Of a stretch of 31,302 nucleotides of DNA, positions 11,470 to 25,300 are shown in pieces (the stretch's first letter is position 1; each line of letters opens with the position of its first letter). Under the pieces are notes generated by a model, which was not told the origin of the DNA, ran no database searches, and worked only from the letters and a program-made list of their open reading frames with translations. Location: positions 13,694 through 44,995 of the forward strand of contig JH153627.1 of assembly GCA_000226015.1 (NCBI GenBank). The letters are read 5' to 3'. This DNA comes from Mnemiopsis leidyi (taxonomy: Eukaryota > Ctenophora > Tentaculata > Lobata > Bolinopsidae). A program made the translations under genes and the position numbers.

Positions 11470-13216
11470 CTTGTAAAAATAATCAGATATTGTTAACCAG
11501 GTATTGATAATCAGATATTGATAATTTAATCAGGTTCATATTTTTAGAGGTGTCAGACACAGAATTTCAGATTTAATTTCAGATGGATTAGCCGCTTAAA
11601 CTATTTTCTATTCCAGTATGCTTTTTAGTTAGAAGTTAATGTCCGATAACGCCCTACGTATTTTGGATATTTAGATTGCAATTTTCCAGAGATAAGGATA
11701 ACACGGTACCTTGTATTTTCTAGAGGCTAGGTATCAGTTAATTGGAAGTATGATAATATTCATTAGTTAAGGCGCTAAGGAACCAGCTGGACTTTATGCA
11801 CAGTCATGACATGATGCATATTTTATTGTCAAACAGTTATAAGATACGATTTTTAAGCACAATAATTGATCGCCTGTACATATCACAGTTTTATTTAACT
11901 TACAAAGTAACAAGATTTCAATTATTGCGATATGAAAATGCTTTAATTAATATTTGCGAATGCCCTTATTAAGCCATCAGATGATATATGACGTATCATA
12001 GCATGCTTAATCACCCCATTTCAAATTTCAGAATTTTTAATTAACCTAATTGAATCTTAACTTAAAAGCTGGATCGTTCACATCACACGGCCTATCAACT
12101 GTATCGCAATTTTCTCTTCACTACATAAAGGAATAGACATTTGACCTGTTACCTTCACACCTTAGTGGAATGTGAACGATCCAATGATCACGATATTTTA
12201 TTCATGCACGCTACCAATTGCATTTCAAATTGCCCTTATTTTAATGATGTTACTTAATTCACAATATTTGTTCAATTTTAATTTCAGATACCCTATGTTT
12301 CAGTTTACATATTAAATGATTGTAAGTTTTTAAATTCATCTTGTAAGTTTTCAAATTTTCATCTCCAACATGACGTGTTGAGATAGCGTTGAAATAACTT
12401 TAAAATTAAAGTTAAGCTCGCGAAGTCCACACCTTTTACCAACGTTAGTTGGCTGTACTCTCTTTCATGGTAGTAATGTTCCTTTTATCTTGCTTTTCAG
12501 CTTGGGATGACCAAAATTGAGCTGTTCTAAATTGAATTTTTTATCTTTCTTGGAAAGAGAAACGAATTATTTTCATCACTTGATCATGACAAATCACTTA
12601 AATTTAGTTAATATTCGATAATGTAGTCATCGATTATTTTGATTCTCCAGATTGCTGTTAATTCTAATTTGATAAAATATTGCTTAAATGAATAAATATT
12701 AATATTAATTAAATTATTTTTGGATGAAAAACAATAATCAGTTTTATATTTGACTAAATCAATTGATTTAAATCCGATTATATTTAATATAAATTGAATG
12801 CATCTCATGGCCTTTAAGCGCTTATATCATGTAAAGAATATTCAATTTACGATAAATTTTTGATTTTTATAGCAGTAAATATAATACATTTTGGAATGAA
12901 ATTGGTATGAAAAAATTATGATAAAGATCCATCTATCTTAAAAATTGGTAAATTGATATTATAGTATTTCGATGTTTAACAAATAATGTACTATAGTTAT
13001 TTTTTTCATTGATTCGTACACAAGTGCACACATCGTGCAACACAATTTAGTTTCACTACAGAAAAGTCAATGTATAGCTTCCCGGGAAGGTATTTGTGGC
13101 AAGTTTTTTCTACCCTCAATTAAGCTTCCTCCAAAATCATCGATTGTTTCATCAATTCAAATCAAAAACTAAAACATTCCCTCGCTTACCCAACATACTA
13201 ATACACAGTCGGTACA
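11470..13216. other. Region between gene A and gene B
   Basis: Very AT-rich from about 12600 to 13010. It should hold the 3' UTR of gene A and the promoter and 5' UTR of gene B if the two-gene model is right. No clear TATA box was assigned. Confidence 0.5.
13078..13089. promoter_or_regulatory. Palindromic STAT-type site upstream of the STAT ATG
   Basis: CTTCCCGGGAAG is a perfect 12-bp palindrome containing TTC-N4-GAA, a spacing bound by some STATs. It ends 127 bp before the proposed STAT start codon. TTC-N4-GAA alone is expected several times by chance in 31 kb, so the argument rests on position and symmetry. Autoregulation is inference. Confidence 0.35.
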
Positions 13217-13340
13217 ATGGCAGACCACATCAGAACGCAAAGTCTGCACCTGCTGTATCTGACTCACAACCAGCATGCTAGTTACGCTCAGTTGTGTCAG
13301 TACTTCACTGCCAAACTCCGGTCTGCAAACTTCACCGACG
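13217..13340 (+). CDS. STAT exon 1 with start codon
   Basis: The ATG sits in ACAATGG, a strong context (A at -3, G at +4). The frame gives MADHIRTQSLHLLYL... through YAQLCQYFTAKL and ends at donor G|GTACGT, phase 1, which fits exon 2. The helical peptide with LLY and QYF faintly resembles the start of the STAT N-terminal domain. No recognised ORF explains it otherwise. It could be an alternative first exon if a PH-STAT transcript exists. Confidence 0.6.
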
Positions 13341-16300
13341 GTACGTAGAAAATGGACTACCTTATTTCTTTATTGAGCTGATTTGTTTTCCGGTAGTGAG
13401 TTTACCGGTAAAAAGGGTTAAAAGTCTAGCCTCACAAGCCTCCGGAGGTAAACTTATCGCTAGAAATTTTTTATCACTGATAAGTTATGTCGAGATTTAG
13501 TAATTAATTTTGGAATCCAATTTGGCTGTAAAGTGCCAGCAAAGCATGACTGAGCAACCCTTAAGAATCATCTGCCAATAGAAATAGTTTCCTTTTCATG
13601 TCAGTAGATTGATATAGAACTTTTCAGATGAAATAAAGCATCTCCTGATGATAAAGACAAAGCTATCTTACGATATCTACGCTTGTAAAATGCATACCTT
13701 AAAAGATGCAGAAACTATATTAGAAAAACTAAGTATGTATTCTGACACGTCAAGTACAGTACAATTTTAATTTAATACTAAATCTATTATGAACCCTGTT
13801 ATATCGATTCAGCTCATTATAGAGAATGGTACTTTTAGGAAAGTGTCACAACTCGTTTACATCACGTTACAGCGCTGATTAACCACACCTAACTTTTCAT
13901 TGGTCAACCAATTTCACAGGATGCTACCTTTTCCGAAATACCTTTCTCTAATATAGTTAATTGCAAAATTATGAAATAGTTGACATGATATATTTAATCA
14001 GATGAGCCGTTCAACAAGACCTCTATGTGGAATGAGTCGGAAGCTAAACTGCAGATACTCGTCAATCATTTCCAAGACAAGGTTAAATACAACAGCTTCT
14101 CGTGGATGATCAGCGAGGAACGCAAGAAATACTGCCATTTGGTAAGTCTATTGCAGGCTACAGCTAATTAATTAAGATTTGTGCGTAAATTTTAGTGGCC
14201 ACTTACTAAGTTATGGCGGGTAGCAATTGCGTGGTAGCAAAATTAGCAACGCAAGTAAAGGGAAGTTTCAAATACTTTGGTAATCACCCCCTAATCATGT
14301 ATTACGCTGTCGAATTTTTATGACCCCTCCCCACAAATAACATGAACCTTTTCGCTGTTAAGTGTTGACCACGTTACCATGTACAGGAGAGGGGGTGCAG
14401 TTTGGACATCCTCGCTATGAAATGTTATAATAAGTATAAAGTATATGCGAATAAGTTGCATAATTTAAAAGCGTTTTATATGGCGTTCGCTTCATTTTGG
14501 TTTTGGCTCTGATTCTATCCAAGAGAAAAGGAATGGATCATGCAAATCAATATCATGCACGTGGGTACTTGATCATGGATATGGATATACAATCTAACTA
14601 TGCGAAATAAGTCAATACATTATGTTAATCTTACTTTGGACAATATATAAAACTACTGCCACCAAATTTATGTTTATGCACGTTTATGTTTTTGCACGTC
14701 TTGTAGCTCTGAATAAAACTGTTTGTGCCCTAACAATTAATTTCACCGTCATGGCTAGAAATATTTGACCACACTCAACCCCTCCAGCCAAATGTTCAAG
14801 AAATCAAGATCGCTTTACCACCCCACACCCCCCCCCCCCGCCCACTATCAAATTTTGCCCGTTAAAAGTTGCATCTGAAAACCTCAGCTAACAATTACAT
14901 GAAACATTGCCGTATACAGACCAGACCACTGTCTGTCAGACTTGTATGTACTTGTATAGTTGTATCATGTACTTGTATAGTTGTATCATGTACTTGTATA
15001 GTTGTATCATGTACTTGTATAGTTGTATCATGTACTTGTATAGTTGTATCATGTACTTGTATAGTTGTATCATGTACTTGTATAGTTGTATCATGTACGA
15101 TACCTGGTACATACTTGACCCATTGTTCTGTAAACTTAGCAACGTTTCGGCATGCTCACGATCTATTACACTTATCAGACTTCAGCAGGCAGATTGTTCT
15201 TATTGTCTAGAAATTTATTTTAAGGTGTTGGCTAATGTGCATAAGCTGAACTATGTCCACTGTTGACTTCCAAGATAAGTTTTATTCATAAACTCGAGGA
15301 CAAACAAAATGATGTTTTTGTTCAAATTTTAAGTCAAAATAACATTGAATTCATACTCTATTTAACACTGCTTTATCCTCTTTTCATGAATAAACTTGTA
15401 TATATACTAGTTTACTCGGTTAATTGGGGTTTCAAATTTGTAGAATCATGTTGAATTGACTCACTAATCTATCTAAACCTACTAAACTAAAGTAACTGAA
15501 TGCAAATTATTCCACACTAACCCTGACGTTTTCAGCACGAACTGGAGTCAGGGCCGATAACAGATTTACAAGAGTTAACACTCTCCCTAGACTACATAGA
15601 CCACGTTCGGCTCTCCAAATACCGTCAGAGTTGTGTCATCCAACAACCTGATGTGAGTTATCATCTTATTATTAGTTATCATCTTATTAGTTATCATCTT
15701 ATTAGTTATCATCTTATTAGTTATCATCTTATTAGTTATTATCTTATTAGTTATCATCTTATTAGTTATCATCTTATTAGTTATCATCTTATTAGTTATC
15801 ATCTTATTAGTTATCATCTTATTAGTTATCAAAATAAGTATATAAAGAATGCAAGAGGCTTTTGACATAGAAAAGTTTGACTTTTCTGATTTTGTGTAAA
15901 TATCAAATTTTATGGCGGCTATGTCGTCAATATCACTTGGTTTTTATGTTCGAAAGAACTGTTAAACAACAAATACCACATGAAGATCTAACTCTGTCTA
16001 TAACTTTGTCTATAACTGCCTCGACATATAGAGGCCTCCAATAAGGAACGGTGTTCGTGGCAAGGTAACGCAAATTTGTTTCGACTTTTAAATTTGCGAC
16101 AACTCCCCACAAAAACTGTTCTCCACGAAAACTGTTCTCCGCAAAAACTGTTCTCTACAAAAACTTCTACATTTGTTCTAAAATCCAGCAAAATCCTCAG
16201 GTGGAGTTCTCTCACGAGCTTAGTGCGGTGCAGGAGAAGTTCGATATGTGTTACGACGCCATAACGCAGCAACTTGATAACCTGCGCAACCAGATCTACC

Positions 16301-19300
16301 GCGTCGATCGAGACAGCAGCGGGATGTTGCGAGTAATGCGGTCTTTATACGACATCACTGAGCGCAATGTCGACCAAGAGGTTAGTCACATTTGCTGTAA
16401 TATTAAATATATACAAGCTTGATTTTGGCACGTTTTTTGGTTTTTCTTGTGCGTAGATCACTTGCTCTTATGTATGGCCCGTTGAAACCCTATAACCCAG
16501 TCAGTGGTCGCCATGTCTAGTTTTATCACAGTGACAATACTACATTGTATTGGTCCACTTTCCGGCAAGCAAGTGGAGAGCCACAGCTTTATCAGTGGCC
16601 ACTTTACCTTCAATGCCCAATAGGGTATTTAATGTCGAGTCAGCGTCTTGTCACAATGTATTTCATACAATTAACTGCATTCCTCGACACCGGTATTATT
16701 CACGTTAACTTATCAACATCAATCATCGTCTAGTCTGTGTGACATCTCTGCTACTACATTCTACAGGGGTCAGGGGGTGACAAAACTTAACACCAAAAAC
16801 AGTTCATCATCCCTCCTCTCAGAATTTGGTATAATGACAGACATTCTTCGTTGGGCGCCATAAAGAAATAACACCTTAACACTTTAACTTCTATTCCACC
16901 GTTCGCAGATTAATATTTGTCGCTGTACTCAAAAATTCCGTCATAGCTGGTGACAAATGTACGTACATCACTCCAACAAATGATAGCACTTTTTGTTGCA
17001 TCTTTAAATCACATCGGGCCAAGTTTGCCGTGTGATGGTATTTACATGGAATCATATCAAGTGTCCTTGTCGACACTGCAACTCTAACTGGTCCCATGTA
17101 ATTACAGATAGAGAAGTGCAGGTTGCGGTGTGACTACGTGCTCTTCGCTCTGCGCCAATGGAGGGCCATGTCTCAGGAAATAAAGCACATCTTCAACAAC
17201 AACTCCAACATGATGGTGCGTCAACTTGTTTAACTTGAACTCTTTAAGAGGAATAATTGACATTTTTCTGGTTTATATGCATACTTTCTTAACAACAATA
17301 ATACATGTATGCTATATTTTATGTTGCGTTTATAGTCTTGCATTTAATGTGTTAAAATGCTCATTACTTTGACAAGTATTGGGCAACTTTCATACTACTG
17401 ATGTGCTACTGATATCTTGATATGCTACCGGCTAACCCCACGAAAATGTTATCCAATAGAGTAACACCCTTACCTTGACTTCATAATTCAATGATATCCT
17501 GCAAATAATAATTAAGCGTGATTTCATGAATCCCCTCCCTTCGTACAAACCAAGAATTGACAAATAAATTTCATGAACAATTTACTCAGCTTAATGATAA
17601 TGCTTTCCCAACAATTTCATCTTAACCATTAACAAATTGATTTTGGGATTTTTGTGTACGCCCCTAGTTGAATAATTGCACAAATAACCATGATAACCAT
17701 CAAACCGGCATGATATCTTAAATCAGTTTTGTTTCCCCACCAATAAGGAAAGTAATAGCTTATAGAATTAGTTTTACACACGACCAAGAAATCCCAAAAT
17801 AGCATTTTTTATCTCGACAATTTGTTAAGCATTAACTTGAATGTGACGCTTATTCCAAATTCTCGACTTAGAGCTTTTATCTTGCTCAACATTGGATATT
17901 GGACCATTGTATTTAAAGTATTAATGCTCTAACCTATTATGAATTACAATAGATATGTAAAAGATGAGTGAGCAACTAATTCCTTCCGAGTATTTCGCTA
18001 CTTGATCTCTTAATGGAACGCGCGGGGCTCTTTCTAGCATTGAAACTTTTTTCAATTTCGCGCAAATCGAGCCGCGCAATTATTTAACCTGCATGCTACA
18101 ATACAACTATATCACGTGGTCACTGATTATACATGTGGTCGGTCGTTGGTACCGGTGTGAATTGAGCTATTCTTAGTGGCCACAAACCACCTTCGTTAGT
18201 CAGCTTCTTACCAATGGAGGTAGAATTTTTAAGCCATTTAAATCGGTTTCGGTATTGCATTAGCAGGCAAATGATCTGATACCGACTGCTCGATTAGCAG
18301 GCAACACTCTAACTAAACTTTCTGAAAAGGTGAAAAATACACCCGGACGCCCCCCCCCCCCCCACTCATGGTCGACATTGTACTGTCTTTGTTCTACAAA
18401 GTTGTATATTGTGGAATGAACACCGGATTTTCATCATTTTGATAATCCTAGGGGAGCTGTGCCCGAGTTAAAACCCCTATCGACGCCCCTTCCCTGATAT
18501 AAAATAATGTAAGCCTGGACTTAGAAGTTTTACAACTCATCACCAATACCATTTCAGACGAAAATGGACGCTCAAATAGAAGCTTCAGTACGGTACATCG
18601 AGCAGATATTGCAGAGGTCCTTCGTTATGACTCGCCAGCCGGACGATATCAATGTGATGCAAACACCTAGTACCCATAGAATTGTAAGTAAGGTTAGTTT
18701 GAAGTGTCAAATTAGAGAGTTTTTGTGCACGCGCCACGCGTACTTTTGTATTGTTTTATCTCTCTTGCCTTTTGCCGAAATTGCCCGATTTGGTGGTGGT
18801 AGGTTGGTAAAAAGCGGTGTCATAAAGCAATTTAACACATAGCATGTATGCTACCGTTGCCATGTCGACGTTTCATGCGTTACAAAGTATTTGCGAGATT
18901 ACTGTGTATAATTATCTGATATAAACTCCGAAGTAATAACAAACCAAGGGGATTTATAATACGGACAGGATTGTAAAGAATATAGCTTGAATCTAACTCA
19001 GCAGTTATAGTTCCATGTTTAACATATCGTACAGCTGTGACATTCATAGCAATAGTCGGGGTGGGGCACTTAACTCGCTTCCGTTTTGCTCTAGGGCAAA
19101 TGTTGTTTATATACATTTACAAAATATTTCCTTGTGATTTAGCAGTGACAAGTTGTCGCAGTCTCTCGAGCTAATGTCAATTTGATATTTAATTCTTATG
19201 CTTATCATCAGACTTATCAATGGTTTAGTGGTTTAAGTGGTACTATGTTTTGTTTTGCGATATAACACGGTTTTACTAATACATTACGTGACACGAAATG

Positions 19301-22300
19301 AAGAAACGCAAATTGGAAAGCGTTATAAATACATCGAAATTGTCCGATTGGACCGGCTATCGCCGCATGGCTGCATCTGATTTCATTTTCACCCGCTTTT
19401 GCCGCTTATTGAGGCAAAATCTGGAAAGTGGCATGGGCATTCAGCGGCATTATTAGTTCTAGCTGCCAACCATTTCATGAGAGATCACGTTTTAGTGACT
19501 ATCTATCTCGGAAAGTAAGCCCACACAGTACACACTACACAAGTCGTATATGTTATGCCCATTTTCAAGTCTTTACGGCCCAACATTAAAAATTTACCGA
19601 AATTCCCCCTGTCAATTTGATGGAAAATATTTTTTGCTAATATTTCCGAACGTAAACCCCGAAAGATATATGTTGCTTCATAACTCGTAAATAAATTCGG
19701 CTATTGCGCAAAACTTTTAAATTGCACTCCTATGATGAGTTATAAGTTATTTTTCTTGCGGTTTTTGCCGCCCCTTCAGGGCAAGATCGCAAAAACGGCG
19801 GTGGCATTCAGCGGGTGAGCACCCCCCTACCACCAGCGGGCGCAATTTTTTAGCAAGTTTAGTTTGGTGTGTGAAATCAGGGAGTGTGAAAGTATGGTGT
19901 GTGAAATTAGGGTGTGTGATTAGGGAGTTTTTGTGCAAACATCTTGTTTATTCTTCTATGTCTCATCATCAGATTGTCTCATCAGTAATGAATGTTTCAG
20001 TTGCGAGAAAGAGAATTTATCAAAGGATCCTTCTTGGCGTATAATCAAAACACACGAGCACAGTGGATCAACATAGCTTCTGCATGCCGGATGTACTTAG
20101 TTGGACTCAACGAGTATAAGTGAGTATGTTATAACAATACTTAAAAATTTTTGTCGTACTTCAAGTACTACGTATGACTTAACGCAGAGCGAAAACAGTT
20201 GTTCATTTATAGCTTCAATGCAGCTTGCACTTTCGTAGCTTCCTAACAGATATTCTTCCCTAACCAAAATTATCGTCTGATTTTTCTTAACAGCGTCCCC
20301 ATTTGAGGTTTGACTGATTGTAGGCTCCAAACGTTCGATCTGGGTCACACACACACACATCTTTTATACTGCCGGACATTCGTGGTATTTGCATGGCTTT
20401 TCTCGGAATCCAATGCACCGCTCTACATGTTCAGGAAGGAGACATGAACAGTCACTATATAGATACACCCGAGTAACACACACAAGGACATTGGGCTGAC
20501 GACAGCTCGCTCTACGCATTCACAGCGTTTAAATAGTTCTCTTTTTTCTGAATTGATCTCCAGTTATTCTTTGTTGAAGTTTATAAACAAGTTAGGAAAT
20601 AATGCTGGCGCATACTAGATTTTTATCCTCTCCTTATGCGTTATCGTCATTGTTTTTTATTAAGTTTAGATGGCTCAGTTGGGACTTAGCCCATAATTAC
20701 GCCGTTTTCTCCGCGATCCGATGATGAAAATAGAGGTAAACACACTCACGGTTCATGACATGTATTACAATAAATCACTATGGTAATTGCTTGTCACTGA
20801 GGGTACCCCGAGTTAGTCCAACATATTACTGAGTCTTCACCTTTTAAGGAGACGCTTCCCTCACTCTCTATCCTTTATAAGCAGCCTCATGCCACCCATG
20901 GTTGTTGTTAAAGTCTAGCTCTAAACACTCGAGTCTGTGTCTCATGAGAACCTTTCCAAGCAGTAGCTTTCGCTATTGCGGCCCATTCTACGTTAAATGT
21001 ATTTACTGTGAGATTTAGTTATGCGGCAAATTAACGAAAACTTACCAATGTTCAATTCCTGCAAATCTTTATCGTAATGCTATATCATTGCTCATATCAT
21101 TTTGTTTTTTGCATTTTATTCTACTATCGAATAAGTGCACATTGCTTTTCAGGAAAAATAAAAATTTGTCTGATCTTATTTGCTATGAAAGGTTTCGAAA
21201 ATAAAACAACGTTGACTAAACATTTTGAGAGCATGCCGGCTTGTATGGTGGATCTGAAATTACGTTAAATTCTTCAGATCATCGGACAGCGTTTTCGAGA
21301 ATTTCTCTCCCAATCGGAAAACAGCCTACGAGGGAGATCTTTACGAGCCAAAAGGAAACCGAAACAACTCAAATAACCCTCAGGTATAGAGATTTATGTT
21401 CACCTGAACCAGTCACAACTCACATTTACAGCTAACAATGTTGTGGCACTGGTTTGAAATCTAAGCCCATCCACATTACTTTGTAAATTTATTCGGTGTT
21501 TCGGCAGACCCTCAGTGGTTGTTTTAAGTTACAGCACTGAGAAAAGAGATAAGATCCTTATTAACTTAACATACTTATCAACTTTAGCTCCTTAGTCCTT
21601 GATATCTTTATTATTCAAGATGGACAATTTAAAGCCAAATTGAACACACTTACTCAAGACACTTCTTTTACTTTCCCTCTGCTTCCCAACTTCTGCTGAT
21701 TTTTGGAATCACAGAACTGGTCAATAATATTTTATCTCCAATAATAATCAATCAATTGATCAATAAATGCTTTTTGTTCGATTTCGACTTAAGTTTCCAA
21801 ATCCATGAGTAATTCGATGCCATTTGTAGGGTTTTTAAAAGAATTGTTTTCCAGAAGTTTGTAGGAAGCGACGTTTGTTTTCCTCGTGTTCACATGATCA
21901 ACCAGAACTTAAAGAGGCGCTGCCGGGAAATAAATACTGCCTCAAACAAACGGGTTAGTTGTCTTAAACATTGTGTCCTGTGTTTCGTGCTGTCACCCTA
22001 TTCAACGTACATTCTGCACGGCTTTTTCAATCTTTGGGTCAACCTGGATACTCATTTATTCTGATGTTGTGTCTTAACAATACAAATCACCATAAGAAAT
22101 ATATATAGCATCATAATTAGGGTGGTAAAAAGAACCCCAGAATATACACCTCAATGATCAATCTAATAGAAAATTTGAAAAAAAGTTACCACTCCTATAG
22201 TTTGACCAGATGAAGTGCACTATACCGACTTTCCCCGTCGACGCTTTTTTTTAAACGAATTGGGACGCGAACGGAAAAAGATAGAGACTAGAAAATTACA

Positions 22301-25300
22301 GGTTTTTGTGGATCTCAACGAGGTCGATGTATAATAGAGTGATAGGTTATATGTGAAATTTAATATAAGGTTCTTTTAGGGTCTTTTTTAGCTCGAAATT
22401 TTAAAATTTGATCTCAGGGCCTTTAAGGCCCTAAAAACTAAATTTTAGTCAGTGACGAGCGTTTTATATTTCCATCCTCTAGTCTTATCGACCGCAAAAG
22501 CGCAGCTTAACTGTTACGTGTTACGGTGAATTAATTTACTGCTGCATTATTTCTAGGCAAAATGAAATGGAATTGCCGTTAGTTCCCTTTCACTTTCATA
22601 CTAGAGTCGAGTAGAAGAGTTTAATAATAGTTGTAAGCACAAAGGAGTTGCAGTAGCAGCTTAATTTTCATGTGAATGAAAATCGTGCTCTTCGCCCAGA
22701 AAATTTTTTACATAAACCCTTCAATATTTTGATCCATAATGACTGCTGCCATTGTTTGTTAAACCCCTGAAAAATTGACAGTAAAATGTTCATTAAAATT
22801 TGTCACGCCCCAAATATTTAAATTTTCAGAATAGATACTTTGAATAGTACTTAAACCGACTGCCGGGGAATCATAGTGCTCATATTATTATTTCTGACTG
22901 CATCTAAAAATATCAAACACAGCAAAATATCAGATGCCGAAAGTTTTGACTTTAACTGCTTTTAACAATGCCAACAAAACAATGCCAATAACAACTTTAC
23001 CTGCTCCTTTATAAAACTTACTCCCCACAGAAACACGAGGATGTGATTAACTGTAACGCAGCTCCGGAGGAAATTTTCAGCTTCGTGTTGAACTTCGACG
23101 TGTCATACGACGCCAGCGCGCCGTGGAACACTTTCGAGGAGGACCGCACCACTGCCCGTCACTCTCTTACCATTCAAACTTGCTCCAAACCCGTCGCTAT
23201 CCTAGTTCATGCGTAAGTTTTGATAAAGGTTCTGATTTTTGCTATCGCGAGAGTAAACAAGAGATCCTAGTTCAGTGTGATCAAGCATTTTAACACTTAT
23301 AAGTGTCCTATACCTTGTATTGGGGCCAGACAAATTAAGCGCAGATCTTTGAAGTGAGCCGGTGCAAACCTACTGCACATCTGAACCATGCCACCAGATA
23401 GAGGCCCACGACTACAATTTTTAACGCCAAGTTTTAACCCGACTGCAGCTGTACCGCCGATTACAAGACTTAACGGTAACTCCTTATTAGAAGTCAGAAA
23501 CCTCTGGCGGAGGGAAAGTTGTTTTGGTGCCGTTTCAACCCCAAGTGGTATCTGCCGTTACACGAGGAGACGAGTGTCACTGCTGAGGAATTCAAGAAGA
23601 CGCTTTACGAGTAAGATTTCTTTCTGTTTTTAGGGCAATCATGTCAAAGAGGATTACGTTACCCTGGATTTCAATGCATGGCTACATGATATAGTCCATG
23701 AATTAATATTATCTACACTAGCACAGTAGCTTACATTTTTGGAGTTGCTCCAAATCCAAATGTCCTGTGTAGCTTCCACATTCATATGTTACTCACGGCG
23801 GTGAGATTCTTGCACTCATTAGTCCCAGGCGCAGCAGCATTACCCAATACCCACTCGTAATCACTTAGCGCACACCTTTGTGAATCGAGTTTGCTCGAAA
23901 TGAAGACCCAAAATAGCTTGAATATTTCAGGTACACATTCGACAACTTTGGACGAGAATTGTCCAGTAGGGAGTTGGACTACTTAATGAGTCAGATCACT
24001 CAGGATCACCGACAAGGACACCGTCTTGTGGCTAAATCGGTAAGTAGTTGATTATGGTAATATGTAATCTGGTACTGTATTCTTGGTTGCTGTTCTAGTG
24101 AGGTTAGTCCTCAGTGTAAGGGTGGTAGACATATGTCGTGGGAACTTTCTGAATTTTCCTGCCTGAAACTCGACTGAATATATTTTCGCTCGGCTCTGGC
24201 CTCGACCTTCTTTCATCTGAAGTCTGAATTAGCCCTATTTTCGGAATTTGGACTGTCTAAGATCGGCAAATGACATTTAATGATCATCAGGGCGCAAATC
24301 AGCTCTTGTCCTTGAGCCCAGCCTTTTGTTGATACATCCTCTTTTGCGACATATATTATGCCCTAATGCGATATTCATGTTAGCTAATATGAGTTGAGTG
24401 AATGTAAAAAGTTATATTCAATATAAGCTTTCGCTCTTAGTATAGAATATCTCGGTAACCGCGTCATTTTTCTCCTTCCTATGACTTCTATTTGTGATGC
24501 CAATGTTAACTGCAAACTTCAAAGGTAACCGGCTTCCCTAGAACTATGTCGACAAATGTTTTGTGAGTATTGGAGCATAACATTTTGTTAGCACTCACAG
24601 CAACTCCACAGCTAAAGTTTCTATTTTCGTGGATGTAGACTGCATTTCATTTTATAGAAATTTTGCATGGCATCCGATCGGCACTGTTGAGAACCATTTT
24701 TTTTATTTTTTTGCACCGAAGCTTTTAATTTTTGTTTATGATTTCTCCTAATCCGTAATTGTATTTGATTTTTAGCTTGAGCTTTTTATTGCAGTAAAGA
24801 TAATCACAAAACTACATACGTTTTAAGATTAAAAAAAACCGATGATGCGCTCCTGAGTCAAATCCTTTTCAAAGTTTCTGCCGCTGACTAGTTTTAGGAT
24901 CACCGACAACATAGTCCCTCAGAGAGGTGAGGTGGAGGTCGGGAGCAGGAGGTCGGTGACTCTGCTCCTCTGTCTTGCTTGCTTATCAAAAAGCCATATT
25001 TTCTAAGAATAGAGCAGAAAGCCGAAGCAAAATCCTAGCAGAGTTTGGTACTTTAAATTTACAGAGATTAAAACTGATTAATGATGATTATTGAAACTGT
25101 CGAGACTTGCTAATACGAGGATTAGTATTGGCTTGATACTGGAGCAGAATAGTTATTACAAACACAGTTTTATTGGTAAAACAACTAAACACTGGGTAAC
25201 AGTTGCAGTCAAGTGCCAATTTGTATGTCATTCAACTTTGTCCTTCACGTGCACTTTTCCGTTGCGATCGTGTATTGAACTTCAAATTTATCTTTTTAAA

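Noticed and set aside
14869..15266. Three overlapping open frames of Cys/Val/Ile or Tyr/Leu repeats
   Set aside because: They come from the 21-bp minisatellite in an intron.
14946..15830. Could the repeat arrays be a CRISPR
   Set aside because: They are contiguous tandem units without spacers in a eukaryotic intron.
15587..15868. MITNK / LISYH repeat proteins
   Set aside because: Artefacts of the 15-bp minisatellite on the two strands.
23388..23633. 81-codon open frame
   Set aside because: Out of frame with the conserved STAT linker reading of the same DNA (exon 11).
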